A program made the position numbers and the translations under genes. Shown here one piece after another: positions 44,621 through 56,500 of a stretch of 64,000 nucleotides of DNA. The stretch comes from Roridomyces roridus (Eukaryota > Basidiomycota > Agaricomycetes > Agaricales > Mycenaceae). Location of the stretch: contig JARKIF010000019.1 of the NCBI GenBank assembly GCA_029378245.1, forward strand, positions 558,001 to 622,000. Direction: 5' to 3'. The notes beneath the pieces are model-generated. The model ran no database searches, was not told the origin of the DNA, and saw only the letters and a list, made by a program, of their open reading frames with translations. Position 1 is the first letter of the stretch. Each line of letters begins with the position of its first letter.

Positions 44621-46489
44621 TCTCTTGGCTTTCCCTCTGTACCCAGAAATGTGTAACACCATTCATTTAGTATGCATTTTCATCACAAGCAAACCCTCAA
44701 TGTGAGCAGAACCTTGTGAAATGCTTCAATTTCCGGACTTGATGACAGCCCTGATTGACATGAGCCACTACGCTTTTTTCCCAAAAAGGGAATTTTCACC
44801 AGTTTGAGTGAATTTAAGCAGAACTCTCTGCATTCTGGGATGCATGCTGGTCAGACATTGTTCTGGGATGCATTATACATCCTTTTGCTCCTATTGGAAA
44901 GCAACAGAACATGATCAGGACACTGTATGGGTTGAATAGAGAGCCCTTGTTGCAATTCATGATCACATTTGCTAGCCTTGTTCAATAGTTTATAGGATCC
45001 TCCTCAGTGTTTTCACATATGATTCAATGAACCTCATTGCTGAAAACTAAGTGCTCAGACCATTGGGGAATAATACCAGGTGCATCAAGCCAGTGATTGA
45101 TCTTGTGGTATGAGCTGATAGAGAGACTGTTCTATGTGATCTCAACAGTTCTGGGACGCCCAGATACTCTCCAAACTGGAACTGAAAGTTAGTTTCACAG
45201 CATCCAGTCAGTCCAAAGAGATTCTGCCACAACTTGGTCAAAATCAACTCTGCACCATTTCTCCTCCTGTACAGTTCATGTGCTCAATCCTATGGCCTAA
45301 AGGATATTCAATGGGTATAGGTTACCAGCCTGATATGAGAAATCACACAGCTAGGGGTTGTAACCTGAGATACAACCAGGATCATTTTGCACTGATGCCC
45401 TGAGTTCCTGCTCTGGGGGGTTCTGTAGGCCCAATCAATGGCTGAAACTTAGGTGGAACATGTTCCTAGTTGCCAATACATCCATTGAAGTGGAAAATGA
45501 ACAAGCTGCATCTGGATGGGTGGAGGGATGTCATGGTTGTAAGGTAAGATTTCGGCCATTTGCTCGGACACCACTTGAACAGAACTCTCTCAGTTCTTCA
45601 CCAAATCTGATGATATAAAGCTCATTTGAGGTGCTCTGAACGTCTTTTGCCCATTTCTAGTCTCTGATCTGCTTTATTCCACCTCCTTAGTGCCCAATCA
45701 CTGAATTGATCACAAAATGTATGCTCTTCAAACTTGTGTTTCTGAGTCCATGAATCAGTGATCTCTGGCTCTTAAGCCTGTCTGTACACTATCAGAGATC
45801 CCCTGAGCTATTTGTATCACCAGGGAAAATCTAGGGAATGCACAATGTAGGCAACAGTCTGTTGCAGGCAGTATCACACAATTGCCTTGTCTGTTGGAGA
45901 GTCTTAGGTAAGTTGTCACTTGCAATGGATAATTAGACATGCCATCAAGTTCATGAGCCCCTGGATCACAGGCTCAATGGACATTATCAGTGCCTTCAGT
46001 CAGATCAGCATTTTCACTGATTCATTTGCAAGTCAGCTTCAAGGTATGCACCTGGGGCCATATTGCTTTGAGCTCATCTCTATGACTCTAGGTACCTCTC
46101 TGAGGTGCAGCTGCAGTATTAGGGAACCAAAAGGGAGGTAATATTGGGAGATCAACCAAAGCCGGTCTATTTGTGCAATTACAGGTGTACAACAGGGTCA
46201 TTGGAAGCTTGAATGGCCACAGTTACATACCAATAGACTGCAAGAAACATACCTGGTGGAAAATTCTGTCAGCAATCAACATGGGAAGCCCAGAGAGGCC
46301 AGAAACTCGAAAATTGCCTTTTTGGGACAAAAGTGTGGTGGCTACAATTGGAAATCGGCATCAAATTCACTGGAAACTTGAGGTACATAGAGTTCTGGTG
46401 GCACTGTGATGTTTCAGCACATCATGCTAGCATCCTGTGATGCCTGGTGTCATCAGGAATTGTCTGCTGGGGACAGGAGAAAAAAAAGA

Positions 46490-46570
46490 GGAGGCCAGGG
46501 ATTGAACCCGGGACCTCAGGGAAAAAGAGAATGCAGCAGGCCCAGGGAACATACTAGTAGACAACAAGGC
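46490..46570 (-). other. tRNA-like stretch with B box and T run
   Basis: On the minus strand, CCCGGGTTCAATCCCTGG is a B-box/T-arm-like sequence, followed by CCTCCTC and a run of seven or eight T. No convincing A box. Probably SINE-derived. Confidence 0.3.
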
Positions 46571-47844
46571 CATGATAAGCCAGATGTTTGGGACAACCAC
46601 ATGGGCGCTCACCCTCTCAATCTATTCACTGTCCCCCTATTCACCGGCAAAGAGGTCTGATCGATCTGACCATTTGAATCTGAGTTTGTGGGACCCCTTA
46701 CGGTGTCACTTGATCAAAAAGACTCTGGTCTGGGAATGTATTTTGCATTTTACAGCCTAACCAAGCCATTTGAGCTAAAACACATGTTGACAACTCTTGT
46801 AGCCCTTGAGCCGCTCTATGATTTTGATTTTTGATACATCACATCAATTGCGATGGTAACAATTGTGCCGGCGTGTGGATTTTTGATCTGTGGACCTTTT
46901 TGGGCTGCCATTGATCTCTGTCATATGTATGTCCGAAAGATCACTGGATTGCTCAGTAAAAACGATCCGGCATCAATGTTAAGTACAAAGGAACCGACAC
47001 CTGCCAGAAATGGCATGTCCGCGATGCTCGGAGGACTTATTTGAAGCTTACCTCAGTTACCCAGGCCTGTTAACCCTTGTGCACAAAACAACGGGACAAT
47101 GCATTACCCTACCATCTCACCGGCGGTGAGAGGCCGCAAATAATGCAACATTGCCCCCACTTATCACCGGGGACATTGCATTATTGACACAACCATTGGT
47201 GGGTTGGGACCCTCATCGATTTGCTCAGGAATGGGCACATGTGGCCTGATGAGAAGTTCGAGGTCCGTGAGTTTACTTATCACCGGCACAGTTCACAAAT
47301 TTCAGGTAGACGATTCGGAAATCTTTGACCCAAATCATGGAGATTGCTCGGTGTGCCGGATGGGGTTTCATCCCTCCGAAGGAGTGTTACGCCCTCGACA
47401 AGATCCTCGCCCACATGTCGAGTGCCTGGGATAAATGGGGCTCAGACGTCTGTCGCCAACCCAAACGAGCGTATGCATCAGCCACGTCTGCTTCGGACGA
47501 TTCAGAGGTCCGCATTGCTCTGTGGTTCGAAAAGCTCAACACCGCCCCGTGTGACATTTCGCGTGAATTTGAATTACGAGGAACAACCCCTGGGACTCAG
47601 CGGTACGGAAAGGCGCAGTTGCATACTTGCTCCTTCTGTAACAACGGAAACGCGACCCTCAGGAAGTGTGCGGGATGTCAAAAAACTTGGTGTGTTGATG
47701 CTAGTTTGTTTTTTGGGCGTATTTTCAACTCGCCAGGTATTGTAACCACGTCTGTCAGAAGAGGCATTGGAAATCGCATCGCGGGGAGTGCCAAGCTAGC
47801 AGGATTGAGGAGGATGTGTAAAAGGCGGAGTCGGCGTCGAGGGA

Positions 47845-48276
47845 GTGACTCCTGCCCAACACGGCTCGCGCTCATCCGCAACGCTGCCCGTGCTCCCCTT
47901 CTCGCTCCCCTCCCCACAAGCATTCACAATCCTCCACCCATACATGTACACACACCGCCTTGATGCAGCCCTCGCCGGGCTCCTCCCTCTGCTCCCCGCG
48001 TTCCTCGAGACCCTCGCACCCGGGCCGAGCACCGACGCCCCCCACGCCCGCGTATCAGCCGCCCTCTCCTCCCGCTCCGCCATCCACGCACTCGCAGCCC
48101 ACCTGGCTGCCTCTGCCGGCGGCAGCCTCTCCGCGCTCATGGCACACGCCAGGCACGTCAAGGAGCTCTGGCAGGACATGGTCGCCCTCGGATTGTATGA
48201 TGCCGAGCTTTGGGATGCGCTGGACCTCGCGTGGGAGGTCGTGCTTGCCGCGTTGAACCTCGCTGCTGCGCAGTAG
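47845..48276 (+). pseudogene. duplicated C-terminal half of the Clp1-like gene
   Basis: From GCCCAACACGG (47854) onward the sequence is nearly identical to 36952-37374, codes for the same last ~140 residues (LPVLPFSLPSPQAFTIL to ALNLAAAQ) and keeps the frame to the same stop. The N-terminal half and promoter are absent. The left breakpoint is sharp and lies 30 bp past the stop of MYND copy I. A 5'-truncated pseudogene, unless transcription through copy I gives a fused or separate product. Confidence 0.85.
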
Positions 48277-49140
48277 GAGGAAGGGCATAAAATCGTTTTT
48301 CTTTTTTTCTCTTCACGCATACAATACCCCCTCGCACCCCAAACTGTAGTATTATGATGTCTTTCCTCTTCGTCCATTCGACGCTGTTTTCATAGCTGTG
48401 TGTGTCTATAGTACCGCTGGCAATATTAATTTGTTGTATCGTGGACTATGCTCGTGTGTTCCTTTCTACTCTGTTGGCTCACTGCAACGGCTGGTCGGGA
48501 CTTTGAAGTCTCCATGCCTCTGAGTCGGCGATCGAACGGCTATCATTTCTCTCTCTAAGCTTCGTTCGCACCACCATCATGCCACCACACCGCTGTCTCA
48601 AGATTTAAAGACTAACCACGACACGACACCAGGCCGTTTCACTGATGCATCCAAGGGACTCCGAGTCGGAGCCCATGTGCGATTTTGAGGCTACCTTCGC
48701 CAAGCCTTTGCCAGTTGCGAGGGAGGGAGTGGTTGAAGTGACTCTCCTCAATCCTGTTTACGCTGGGTGCCGAATCTGGATTTCGGCCGTCTGCAGATCT
48801 ACAGCGTCAATTGGCATGCTAGCCCTTCCAAGAACTTCGAATAATTCCATCCGACCTATCGAGCTGTCCTTGCCAAGGCCGCTCATCGCTGCTCTGGCCA
48901 CCTCGACATCCCGTTGGACTATGGAGGTACTTACACCCTCGACCTCCCCGCGCCTCGGAGGTGTCTTCACTGGTAACTGGTCGATCTTATCTGCTGAGAG
49001 TACCCACCAAAATCTCCCTCGCGCCCCTCTTCTCTGCGTCGAACCGTTGCATGCGAAGAATACAGGGACTTTATTCGCTCAACTCATGTACGATGGCGGC
49101 TTTGACGGGCGGGCTCTCCCTTGGATGCGTGCTTAACCAG
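48277..49140. repeat. duplicate of the Clp1 3' flank
   Basis: Nearly identical to 37375-37545 at first, then more diverged similarity to 37560-38380. A 163-codon frame (48645-49136) has no recognised domain and is not conserved in the other copy. Confidence 0.6.
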
Positions 49141-52100
49141 CAGATCCTTGAGAACTGAACTCACACAACGCGCACCCGGCCTCCGCCAAGTCTCACTATT
49201 ATCGTATACGGTATTACACCACTTCGACGACAAATTTTCTTTGACTTGCAAGCGTCGAAGCGTCGAAGCGTCGAAGCGATTCGATTTGAGCTTGGCAGGT
49301 GGAGGAGGATACTTATTCCATTTGGGCCGACACTGAGCGCGACGTCCGAGTTCCTCAGCATGCCCATGATTCAGACGGGGCTCTACGCGTAGGTGAATCA
49401 TCCCAGTTCCGATTTCAAGCTTCAAGCTCCAGGCCCTGTATTTATTTAGCTCCTCGGCGCACAACCAAGGGGCCTGGAACTCTACGGCTCGCCAGGATTT
49501 GAAACCGTCCCAAGTACACGAGTTGCTATAACATAACGAAGCATGAGTTCAACTGTTATAGCCTCTTCCAACCCGTTTCTCTCGATCCTCACAATTTCAT
49601 ATGCATCCGCCTCGACTCGGACTCGAATGCATGCGCGATGACCGATGATTCCGAGCTCGATGGAGACGCACATAAGTACGTTGAGAGGTGTGTTCACTCT
49701 CTCAACCTCAATTTTACTTGGGGTTACGGGATGGACGAGAATTTACTTGTGTTTACATGGATGCTGAGCAGTGGATAAGAGCTTGAAAGTTGAGAGGAGG
49801 TTGCTGAGAGGTGCGAAGTCAATGTGAGTGTGTGGCTGTGTAGGAAATCCGACTCGCAGTGACGTGACAAGTGTGACAACCCTACACATTCAAAGCACTT
49901 GGTTGAAAAACTGAACACAATTGGAAGACAATAGTACTGACTTGACTTGGAGTAGGAATTGATCAGAAGAGCATTGGATATACAGTTACTTACATATGCC
50001 ACTGAATCATTGAAAGTATGCAACAATGTCCTTATCAGTTCGACCGACAATTTGTGCATGCATTCCTGCAGTCAACATCTCTTACACTGCCAAGCCGGCT
50101 CATTGGCAGATTAGTAAATCAGAACATTGGTAAGGTTCCCCAGGGGTAGAGGCAGAGGTACGATGTCGCGCACGCCAACGCGCTCGCCACGGAGCATGTA
50201 CAAACTGCCGCCATCATCGGCATACGGTGCAAATCAATCAGTACGGCTGCAGTTGTCTCTTACTTCACGACCACCATGTCGCCGCGATCCTACACCTCCA
50301 GCCCTGCGCTCGACTACGACAATCTCCCCCTCCTCCTTACTCCTCGGACACCTTGCCTCTCTTTGGTTTTATTCCACTAATTCTACCTTTTTGGTTGCAC
50401 GTACGCGCTCATCGGGCATCCCACTGTGTGCCATCCCTCAACTTTCCGTTGTACTCTCTTCCCTGGTTGCTTTTCATGTTTGCTAAGTTGTCCTCTGCTT
50501 CAATTTTATCTACACTCACCCTTTACTCTACTGTGTATAAAAGACTGTTTTTGTGTAGGTTTCGAATACAGACTTGTTCTCCCCCTCGTATCAGCTCTAA
50601 GTTTTCGTCTTCGTCGCCTCCGATCTCGACCTACGCCTCCGTCCACGTCTACGCCCACGCCTTCGCCTCCGTCACCGTCCCATTCGTCCCATCCCTCCTG
50701 CCAGCGCTGCATTTTGCCTGGTTCGGCGCCGGACGTGGTGAAACACTTGCACACTTTCTCTCGCAACCACCTACTGCCTCACTTGTTGTTTTAGCTCGCG
50801 CACACAGCTAGGCGGTCGTTGAGATCGACAACGAATGGCCTGACCACCCCTACCTCCTCTACCCTTACCTCCAAAGGTCGGAGGTACAGTCAGAGGTTTG
50901 GGTCTTTTCAAGGGCCTGGGGGCTACAGATTCTCAGATATTGTGTTAAATAGGCCTTTCCAGGCTTGTGCTCACCCCTGGGTTGGTCACTGACCCCAAAA
51001 GTATCCATTTACAAATGAGAGGTCGACCATGGGGTTGACCTCTACCCTTACCTCCGTTGAACTTACCTCTGACCTTTGGAGGTAGACCTCTACCCCTGGT
51101 GAACCTTAAACATTGGCACTGATTTGCAAGTGAACAACAGGAGCTGAGGTTCTGAATCTGGATTCTGATGATACTTACCTCAGTGGTGAGCAGTGAGGAC
51201 TCAGGACATAGCTCAGCAAGCATGAACACCACGGGGAGCCGCCATTGAATCCCCAATTGGCAACAAAAAACCTCAATCTGGGTTGGGAAGCACAAAGAAA
51301 TCAGTGTTGATGGATGCATACATCCATCCATAGCGGTGCGAGCACCGTTCCCCTACTCTGGGTTGGCTCCGGATCAACTCTTGAACAACTGCCGATGCAC
51401 TGTCGGCACCGGGTCCATTTATTGCTCCGCTGATGGCTTCAAAAAGGCTGGTCCATGGTGGTCCGAGTGGCATAATTGCAATTATGCACTGGTAGTGATC
51501 TTGTTGGCTGAATGATGGGATTTCAGCCCCACAAACCCTCCTCTTGACAGAGTAGGGGATGACCATTGACTGCTTAGTATGCAGTACAAACAAGTGTAAA
51601 TTGATCGCACGCGTTTTGCGGGAGATCAGAACATTTCAGCCCCACAGAACCCTCCTCTTGACAGAGTAGGGGATCACAGCATCCATCAACAGAGTGGGTC
51701 ATGTTGGATGCAGGTAATTTTTCTAATTTTTGTGGAAGGTGCCCCGAGTAACAGTATACTCCTCTCTCAAAGCCTACCCACAAACCGAGGATCCGAGGTG
51801 TTCAGTGAGCCTAGAATGGGCTGATAACAAAGATTAAGTAAATCAGATATATCACATCCGATATTGGGAACCAGATCGCAACCTTGGTGAACAAGTTTTA
51901 AGTTGAGCCATTAGGAGTGTCCTTATAAATTTGCAAGTCAACAAGCCACCAATTGTAGGTCCCAGAGAGAAAGGAAAACTGTAGTGATCGCGGTGGAGGG
52001 GTCAGGAGATGAGTCGGAAGGACTCGCAGCGGTGGGGTGAAGGCAGAAAGACCCAATGATGCATGACTAAGCTACGACAGGCCCTAAATCTACCTGATAC

Positions 52101-52757
52101 CTCCGAATAACCCCGAATGGAAGGGAGAGGCTGCCAGCCACTCCCCAGCGGCTGTCAAAATCAGTGATTGTGGCCGCAAAAAGGAAAGAGCACTGCCACC
52201 CTCATCAAAAGTGGAACGGACAGAAAAGGTTGCACAGAATCTGGCCCCACTGAATTTTAAAAGAACGAGAACTTAGCAAGTAAGTTCTCGTAACCTTACC
52301 TTAAGTTTGAAGAGACTGCCAGTCTCCAGAGCCGCAATAGCATTCAGCGGAGGATTCACTCATACCATCCCATCTAAGTATGCTGTTTCAACTATGTTGC
52401 CAAAATGAGAAATCAGGCGCCCAAAACTTAAAAAGGACCCTTGCAAATTTAGAAAATGCAGCATGCCACTCGACAACAGCTCTTGAGATCTTGAGACTTT
52501 ACTCTTTCTTCCATCTCCATCGCCCATCCCAATGTTCAGCGACAGGACTAGCCTTCGCCGCTGTAGAGGAGCCATTTCTTTGGGATCGGCACCGTACGTA
52601 CCGTATACGGGATGGATAAAAATACGGTGATACGGAGAAGGAAAATGTACGTGCGGATGATCGGTTCGGCAGGTTCTGAGGCAGCCACGGTACGGATCGG
52701 ACTATGGTACGGCCGGAAATGACACTGTATTCGACATGGCAGGACAAGCCTCCACCT
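49141..52757. other. gene-poor region
   Basis: No supportable gene. Contents: a CGTCGAAG short repeat (49252-49278); serine/proline-rich frames at 50.1-50.8 kb that look like low-complexity sequence; CCTCTACCCTTACCTC-type repeats (50850-51100); a ~40 bp direct repeat at 51528/51638; and a dispersed repeat (52148-52196) found inverted at 61163-61210. Confidence 0.5.
51528..51675. repeat. direct repeat, ~40 bp
   Basis: CCCTCCTCTTGACAGAGTAG with a preceding TTTCAGCCCCACA occurs at about 51522-51560 and again at about 51634-51675, about 112 bp apart. Confidence 0.7.
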
Positions 52758-52949
52758 CTACGCTACATCCTCGTTGAGTCCCACGGCATCCGCCTGGTCC
52801 AAGATCTCGATCACCTCCTTCCGAGTCATAGGGATGTATCCCTTCAACACCATCAGGGTTCGGATCGTCTCCGCCTTCAATCTGGCGTGACGGACGGCAA
52901 TAGTGTCCCTGCCCCCTGAGAAAACGCGCTCAACAGCTACCGCCGAGCC
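52758..52949 (-). pseudogene. hAT transposase C-terminal relic
   Basis: The minus strand codes for SAVAVERVFSGGRDTI, then RHARLKAETIRTLMVLKGYI and a stop at 52758. This is the C-terminal dimerisation motif of fungal hAT transposases (SxxVERxFS, then a leucine-rich helix). The upstream part is cut by the element at 52973-53508. No full transposase remains. Confidence 0.75.
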
Positions 52950-52972
52950 TGTATAAAGGTATTATAAGTGTA

Positions 52973-53508
52973 CACGTCATTACCAAAAGTAACCGGAAAT
53001 GGGGGCGTCGTGATGGCCTCAGTGATCGGACCCGGCTGAAAATTGATCCGAGCCTTGTTTAGTATGTATGAAGTCTCCTGAGGTCAAAAAACTCCTACCA
53101 GCAGGGTTGTCCTGAGCATGCAAGGCACAGGTTTCTTACCATCCCAGATGTGGTGAATCCGCCAAAACTCCTGCCCCCCTGCACTTCCAGGGTTGAAGTA
53201 TGTGACTTCAAGGATGTATATGCATTGGTAGAGTAGTAGTTTAGTATCTCAGATTAAAGGATCTCACTGTGGGACTTCCCAGAACAAGTAAATTCAGCTT
53301 CATACAAGCCACAATTTGACTCAAGAAATTCCACCAAAACCTTTTAGCCACTGTGAAGGCTACACTGAAGGAATTCATGGAAACTGAAGTGACCACTCAA
53401 TTTCTGACATTCTCATTTACATCCCAGTGATAGAGCATCAAATTTGATGCCGGCACCTCGGAGCAATCCTGCCAAAAACAAATTCCGGTTACTTTTGGTA
53501 ATGACGTG
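52973..53508. mobile_element. 536 bp TA-flanked inverted-repeat element
   Basis: The ends are perfect inverted repeats of about 26 bp (CACGTCATTACCAAAAGTAA then CCGGAA), flanked by TA on both sides (52971-52972, 53509-53510). This fits a Tc1/mariner-type MITE. It lies at the end of the hAT relic exon. Confidence 0.75.
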
Positions 53509-53510
53509 TA

Positions 53511-56500
53511 GATGGAAATATTCGGGAGCAACTGCGGCCAGCGCAGGCTATTCAATTCACTTGGCATGATGCCGTGTCCGGTGGAACTTGTACTTAATTT
53601 TATGACAAGGTTCAGATGAAATAGCGCGGAATTGTGATTTCAGCCTACACTACGGTGATACGACTGGTATCCGCGCAGGCATGTAAACAGCGTAAAATCG
53701 AGATTTGGTACGCATACCAGCACCCCTCGATCCGGTGGTAGAATCATAGGAATAGAGCCGAGCTCCGAGCTGCTATTCAAATGTGTTCACGATGCATTGA
53801 GAGAGTTTCCAGTACACTACGCTTGGCTGTTCGATCAGGAGTCCGTTGTAGTGACTCGAATAGGCTTCCCGCGGGGACTCAGATATGCGGAGATACAGAT
53901 ATCAAGGAGATATAACAAGCCCAGACAATATGTCAAGCATTGGTCGAGAGTACCACAGGATATTCATAGTTGGCGTGCAGTTGCACCAAGATTGATGTAT
54001 ATTAATTGAGCGGGAGTGCTTTCCTCGAAGAGATAGCCTCCACGGAAGTGTCCGAGATGATGTATACAGTTGCTGTCACAGCGGGATGGTGTGTCAAGCG
54101 GTTGTTGAGCAATGTGGACTCGAGCCACAGAGTGGTGTTGCCTTTGCACTTTAGGATCCAAGAGGAGAGTGACTCCGAGGGGTACCTCGCGGACTGGACA
54201 TCCAGAAAGGAAATGACAAGTGGGCGAGTCGAACTCGTGCACTGGTACTAGTGTTTGATCATGTGATCACGGAACAGAGCGGAGCTGCGGCAGGCGATCA
54301 ATGCGATGATCGGACATCACGGTCTGGACCCAGGGCAGAGGGTTTTATTATTGGAGTCATTGCCAAGACATTGCCGGCCGTGCCACGCACGTTGTCAGCC
54401 AGAAATAGCCTCGAGGACATAATCAGGGTGATGCACACCCGAGGGAAGGGACAATCTTTAGTCATAGTAGTTTAGACACGCCAAGCATGTAGAAAAGTAT
54501 ATAAACCCCACGGAACCTGAGGGTACATTATCACATCATGCCCCCCCTTCTAGGGACTCATGGGCATTGGTGTGGTCTTGTGTCTTCCTCGGAGATTTGT
54601 TGATTACATTCTTCTTGGTACATCAGGAAAAAGTAAATCCCATGTAGCCGAGGCGCGGATCATATCATCCATACGATGACATGTGGCAGCCCGGCTGGAA
54701 GTATGACACCGCATACAGTCGTGTATCCGATCGCGGCTTCACATTGACCATGTAGCAGCTGTATCCGAGGTGGGGACAATGTGGTTCATGTAGCAGATGT
54801 GGGTGTTGTGGCCAATGGGACTGGAAGTGTAAAGTATTCGAGCAAAGCCATGATATGACATGTCCATGATGTAATTTGCCTTGACTTCTTCTACCCATGG
54901 AACTTGACATCATTCAAAAGCTCCAATCCACCTCAAATTCCTTGCAGATTCCCGACACCAATGAGGGAAGAGCAAGCATCCAAGAATCTCACTGAGTCCA
55001 TTGCCGATCGGATCTGTTCCGAGCGCGGCGCCCGTCGGACATGTGCATTGATTGATTGATGACCCGCACGACCGCATAAATACTGACACTTTGACAGATA
55101 TCGGAATGCGTCTTTCTTCCACCCACCATCCCCTCGCTCTCTCTCCCTCTACCGTCTTTCCTTCTCCTGCCCCTCAGATCTCAAGTCTTTCCAGTCAATG
55201 GACTGTCCTCATGACTCCTGGTGAGTTCTCCCTCCATCCTTTTGGCTTTGGCTCATTGTCAGACCCCGTGGGCATCTCAGAACTCTAGTCGTGCGGTCTC
55301 ATACCCTCCTCACCAATGCACCTCGCTGCCTCTCCAACATTCCAGCTCCATCCTCTCTGCTTTCTGCCCTCTCGCCTCCCCGAATCCTTGTCTCGCTCCC
55401 ACTTCCCTTAGCAACCGCGTAGCTCTCGGGTGGCCATCACGGTATGTCCATCACAATTCCTCATGGTCCACTAACCGACGCTTACTTACAGCATCCGTGC
55501 CCCGCCATCGCGCAGCTCTATTCTTTTCCATCTCCCCCTGCCGACACTCTCCCTGGTATGTTCCCTTCCATCCGTGTTCCACCTATGCTAATGTGGATTG
55601 TTCAGCATGGTGGCAGAGAAGCTTGGGAACCCCGCTCTGTCTCTCTTGTTGTTGTAGATCCATCATGTATCTTAATGTAGCTTGAATGAATATTTCTTCT
55701 TCTAGCTTTGTTCTGTCCCAATTTAAGGAAGCAAGCCGGGGTGGAGGGAATGCAGCAGTATTTTAGGTGTGCGCCGGTGGGCCTCTATGAGCCACAGAGG
55801 GCTACATGATCCCACGGAGCTGGCGGCACGTGGGTATCCATAGCGCCGTGCCAAGGACACATGGCGCTACGCGCAGTCACATGTCACCCGCGCATGGCTA
55901 CAGATGCCTACGTCAAGGGGTACTTTACAATCCGGCTACAGCTGCTACATGGCATCTGTATTGCTCTGTGGTAGTGTCACTTATTGCTGATGTAGTAGCA
56001 ATAGAAAAGCACTTGTTTGGGTATAACTGAGGGATCTAAGTCAAGCTATAGACTTCTTGAGTTGTATTGAGTGTGCCTCTAAGGACATTACTCATTCTTA
56101 CACTTGCATTAAAGGTACGCGGGCTCTGGTCCAACCTGGGTCAGCTGCAGAAGCATACTTAAGGGGTAGTGGGTTGCCCTCTGCTCTGTAGTTCCTCTCC
56201 ATGTTGTATTGGGGTTGTATTGGTTGTGATTTGGTCGATGATAAACAGGAACAGAGTCAATTGGGACTTGGTGGTTCGGGTCATCGACTCCTCGAACTGG
56301 TTCGAGAACTTGTGTTTTCAATCTACAATAAAATACTATTGCTGCATTGCAAACCCTTGTGTCGTATTCGAGTATAAAGCCTTGCAGTAGGCCTCTTGAA
56401 AGAGATCTAGTCGGTCCGAGGACTTGTTCGAGAAGCTGAACAAAAGACCAAACCGTTGATATCAAGGAGCTGTATGCTCCGAGGAGCTGCTTCAAAGTCG

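Larger units (their letters stand above)
44102..47201. mobile_element. 3.1 kb inverted-repeat element in MYND copy I
   Basis: Inverted repeats of about 120-130 bp: both ends contain ATGCAATG, GGGGGCAATGTTGCATTATT, CTCTCACCGCC, GTGAGATGG and TGTCCCGTTGTTTT in the same order. The repeated GGTTGGG at 44095-44101 and 47202-47208 is a 7 bp (perhaps originally 8 bp) target duplication; joining there restores the gene frame. The interior codes for nothing longer than about 85 residues, so it is non-autonomous. Two tRNA-like stretches lie inside. The 7-8 bp duplication is compatible with a hAT-like element, but the outermost ~18 bp are weakly paired, so assignment is open. Confidence 0.75.
42502..47821 (+). 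pseudogene. MYND family copy I, interrupted by a 3.1 kb element; intron 1 precisely lost
   Basis: Exons 42502-42814 (fused exons 1+2), 42864-44101, then after the insert from about 47202 to 47262, 47310-47689 and 47737-47821. The fused exon reads RRLRISGTDTMRGLKKCHESF where all other copies have a 50-68 nt intron, so intron 1 is missing without loss of codons. Body signatures SQRALIDAC and KRHPSVPFFYYI and a complete MYND finger (CSFC, CAGC, YCNHVC, HRGEC) remain. The insert at 44102-47201 cuts exon 3 after MTAVG. Except for the insert I see no other lesion. Its 3' end lies about 30 bp before the duplicated Clp1 fragment. Confidence 0.82.

Noticed and set aside
44545..46570. Functional tRNA genes
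   Set aside because: The A or B box is imperfect and no cloverleaf with a proper acceptor stem could be folded by eye.
50127..50811. Overlapping plus-strand frames of 119-194 codons
   Set aside because: Three frames are open at once and the sequence is serine/proline low-complexity; no splice structure or domain supports a gene.
55092..55690. Proline/serine-rich frames with intron-like sites
   Set aside because: Several competing frames, no recognised domain and no paralogue in the window to decide between them.
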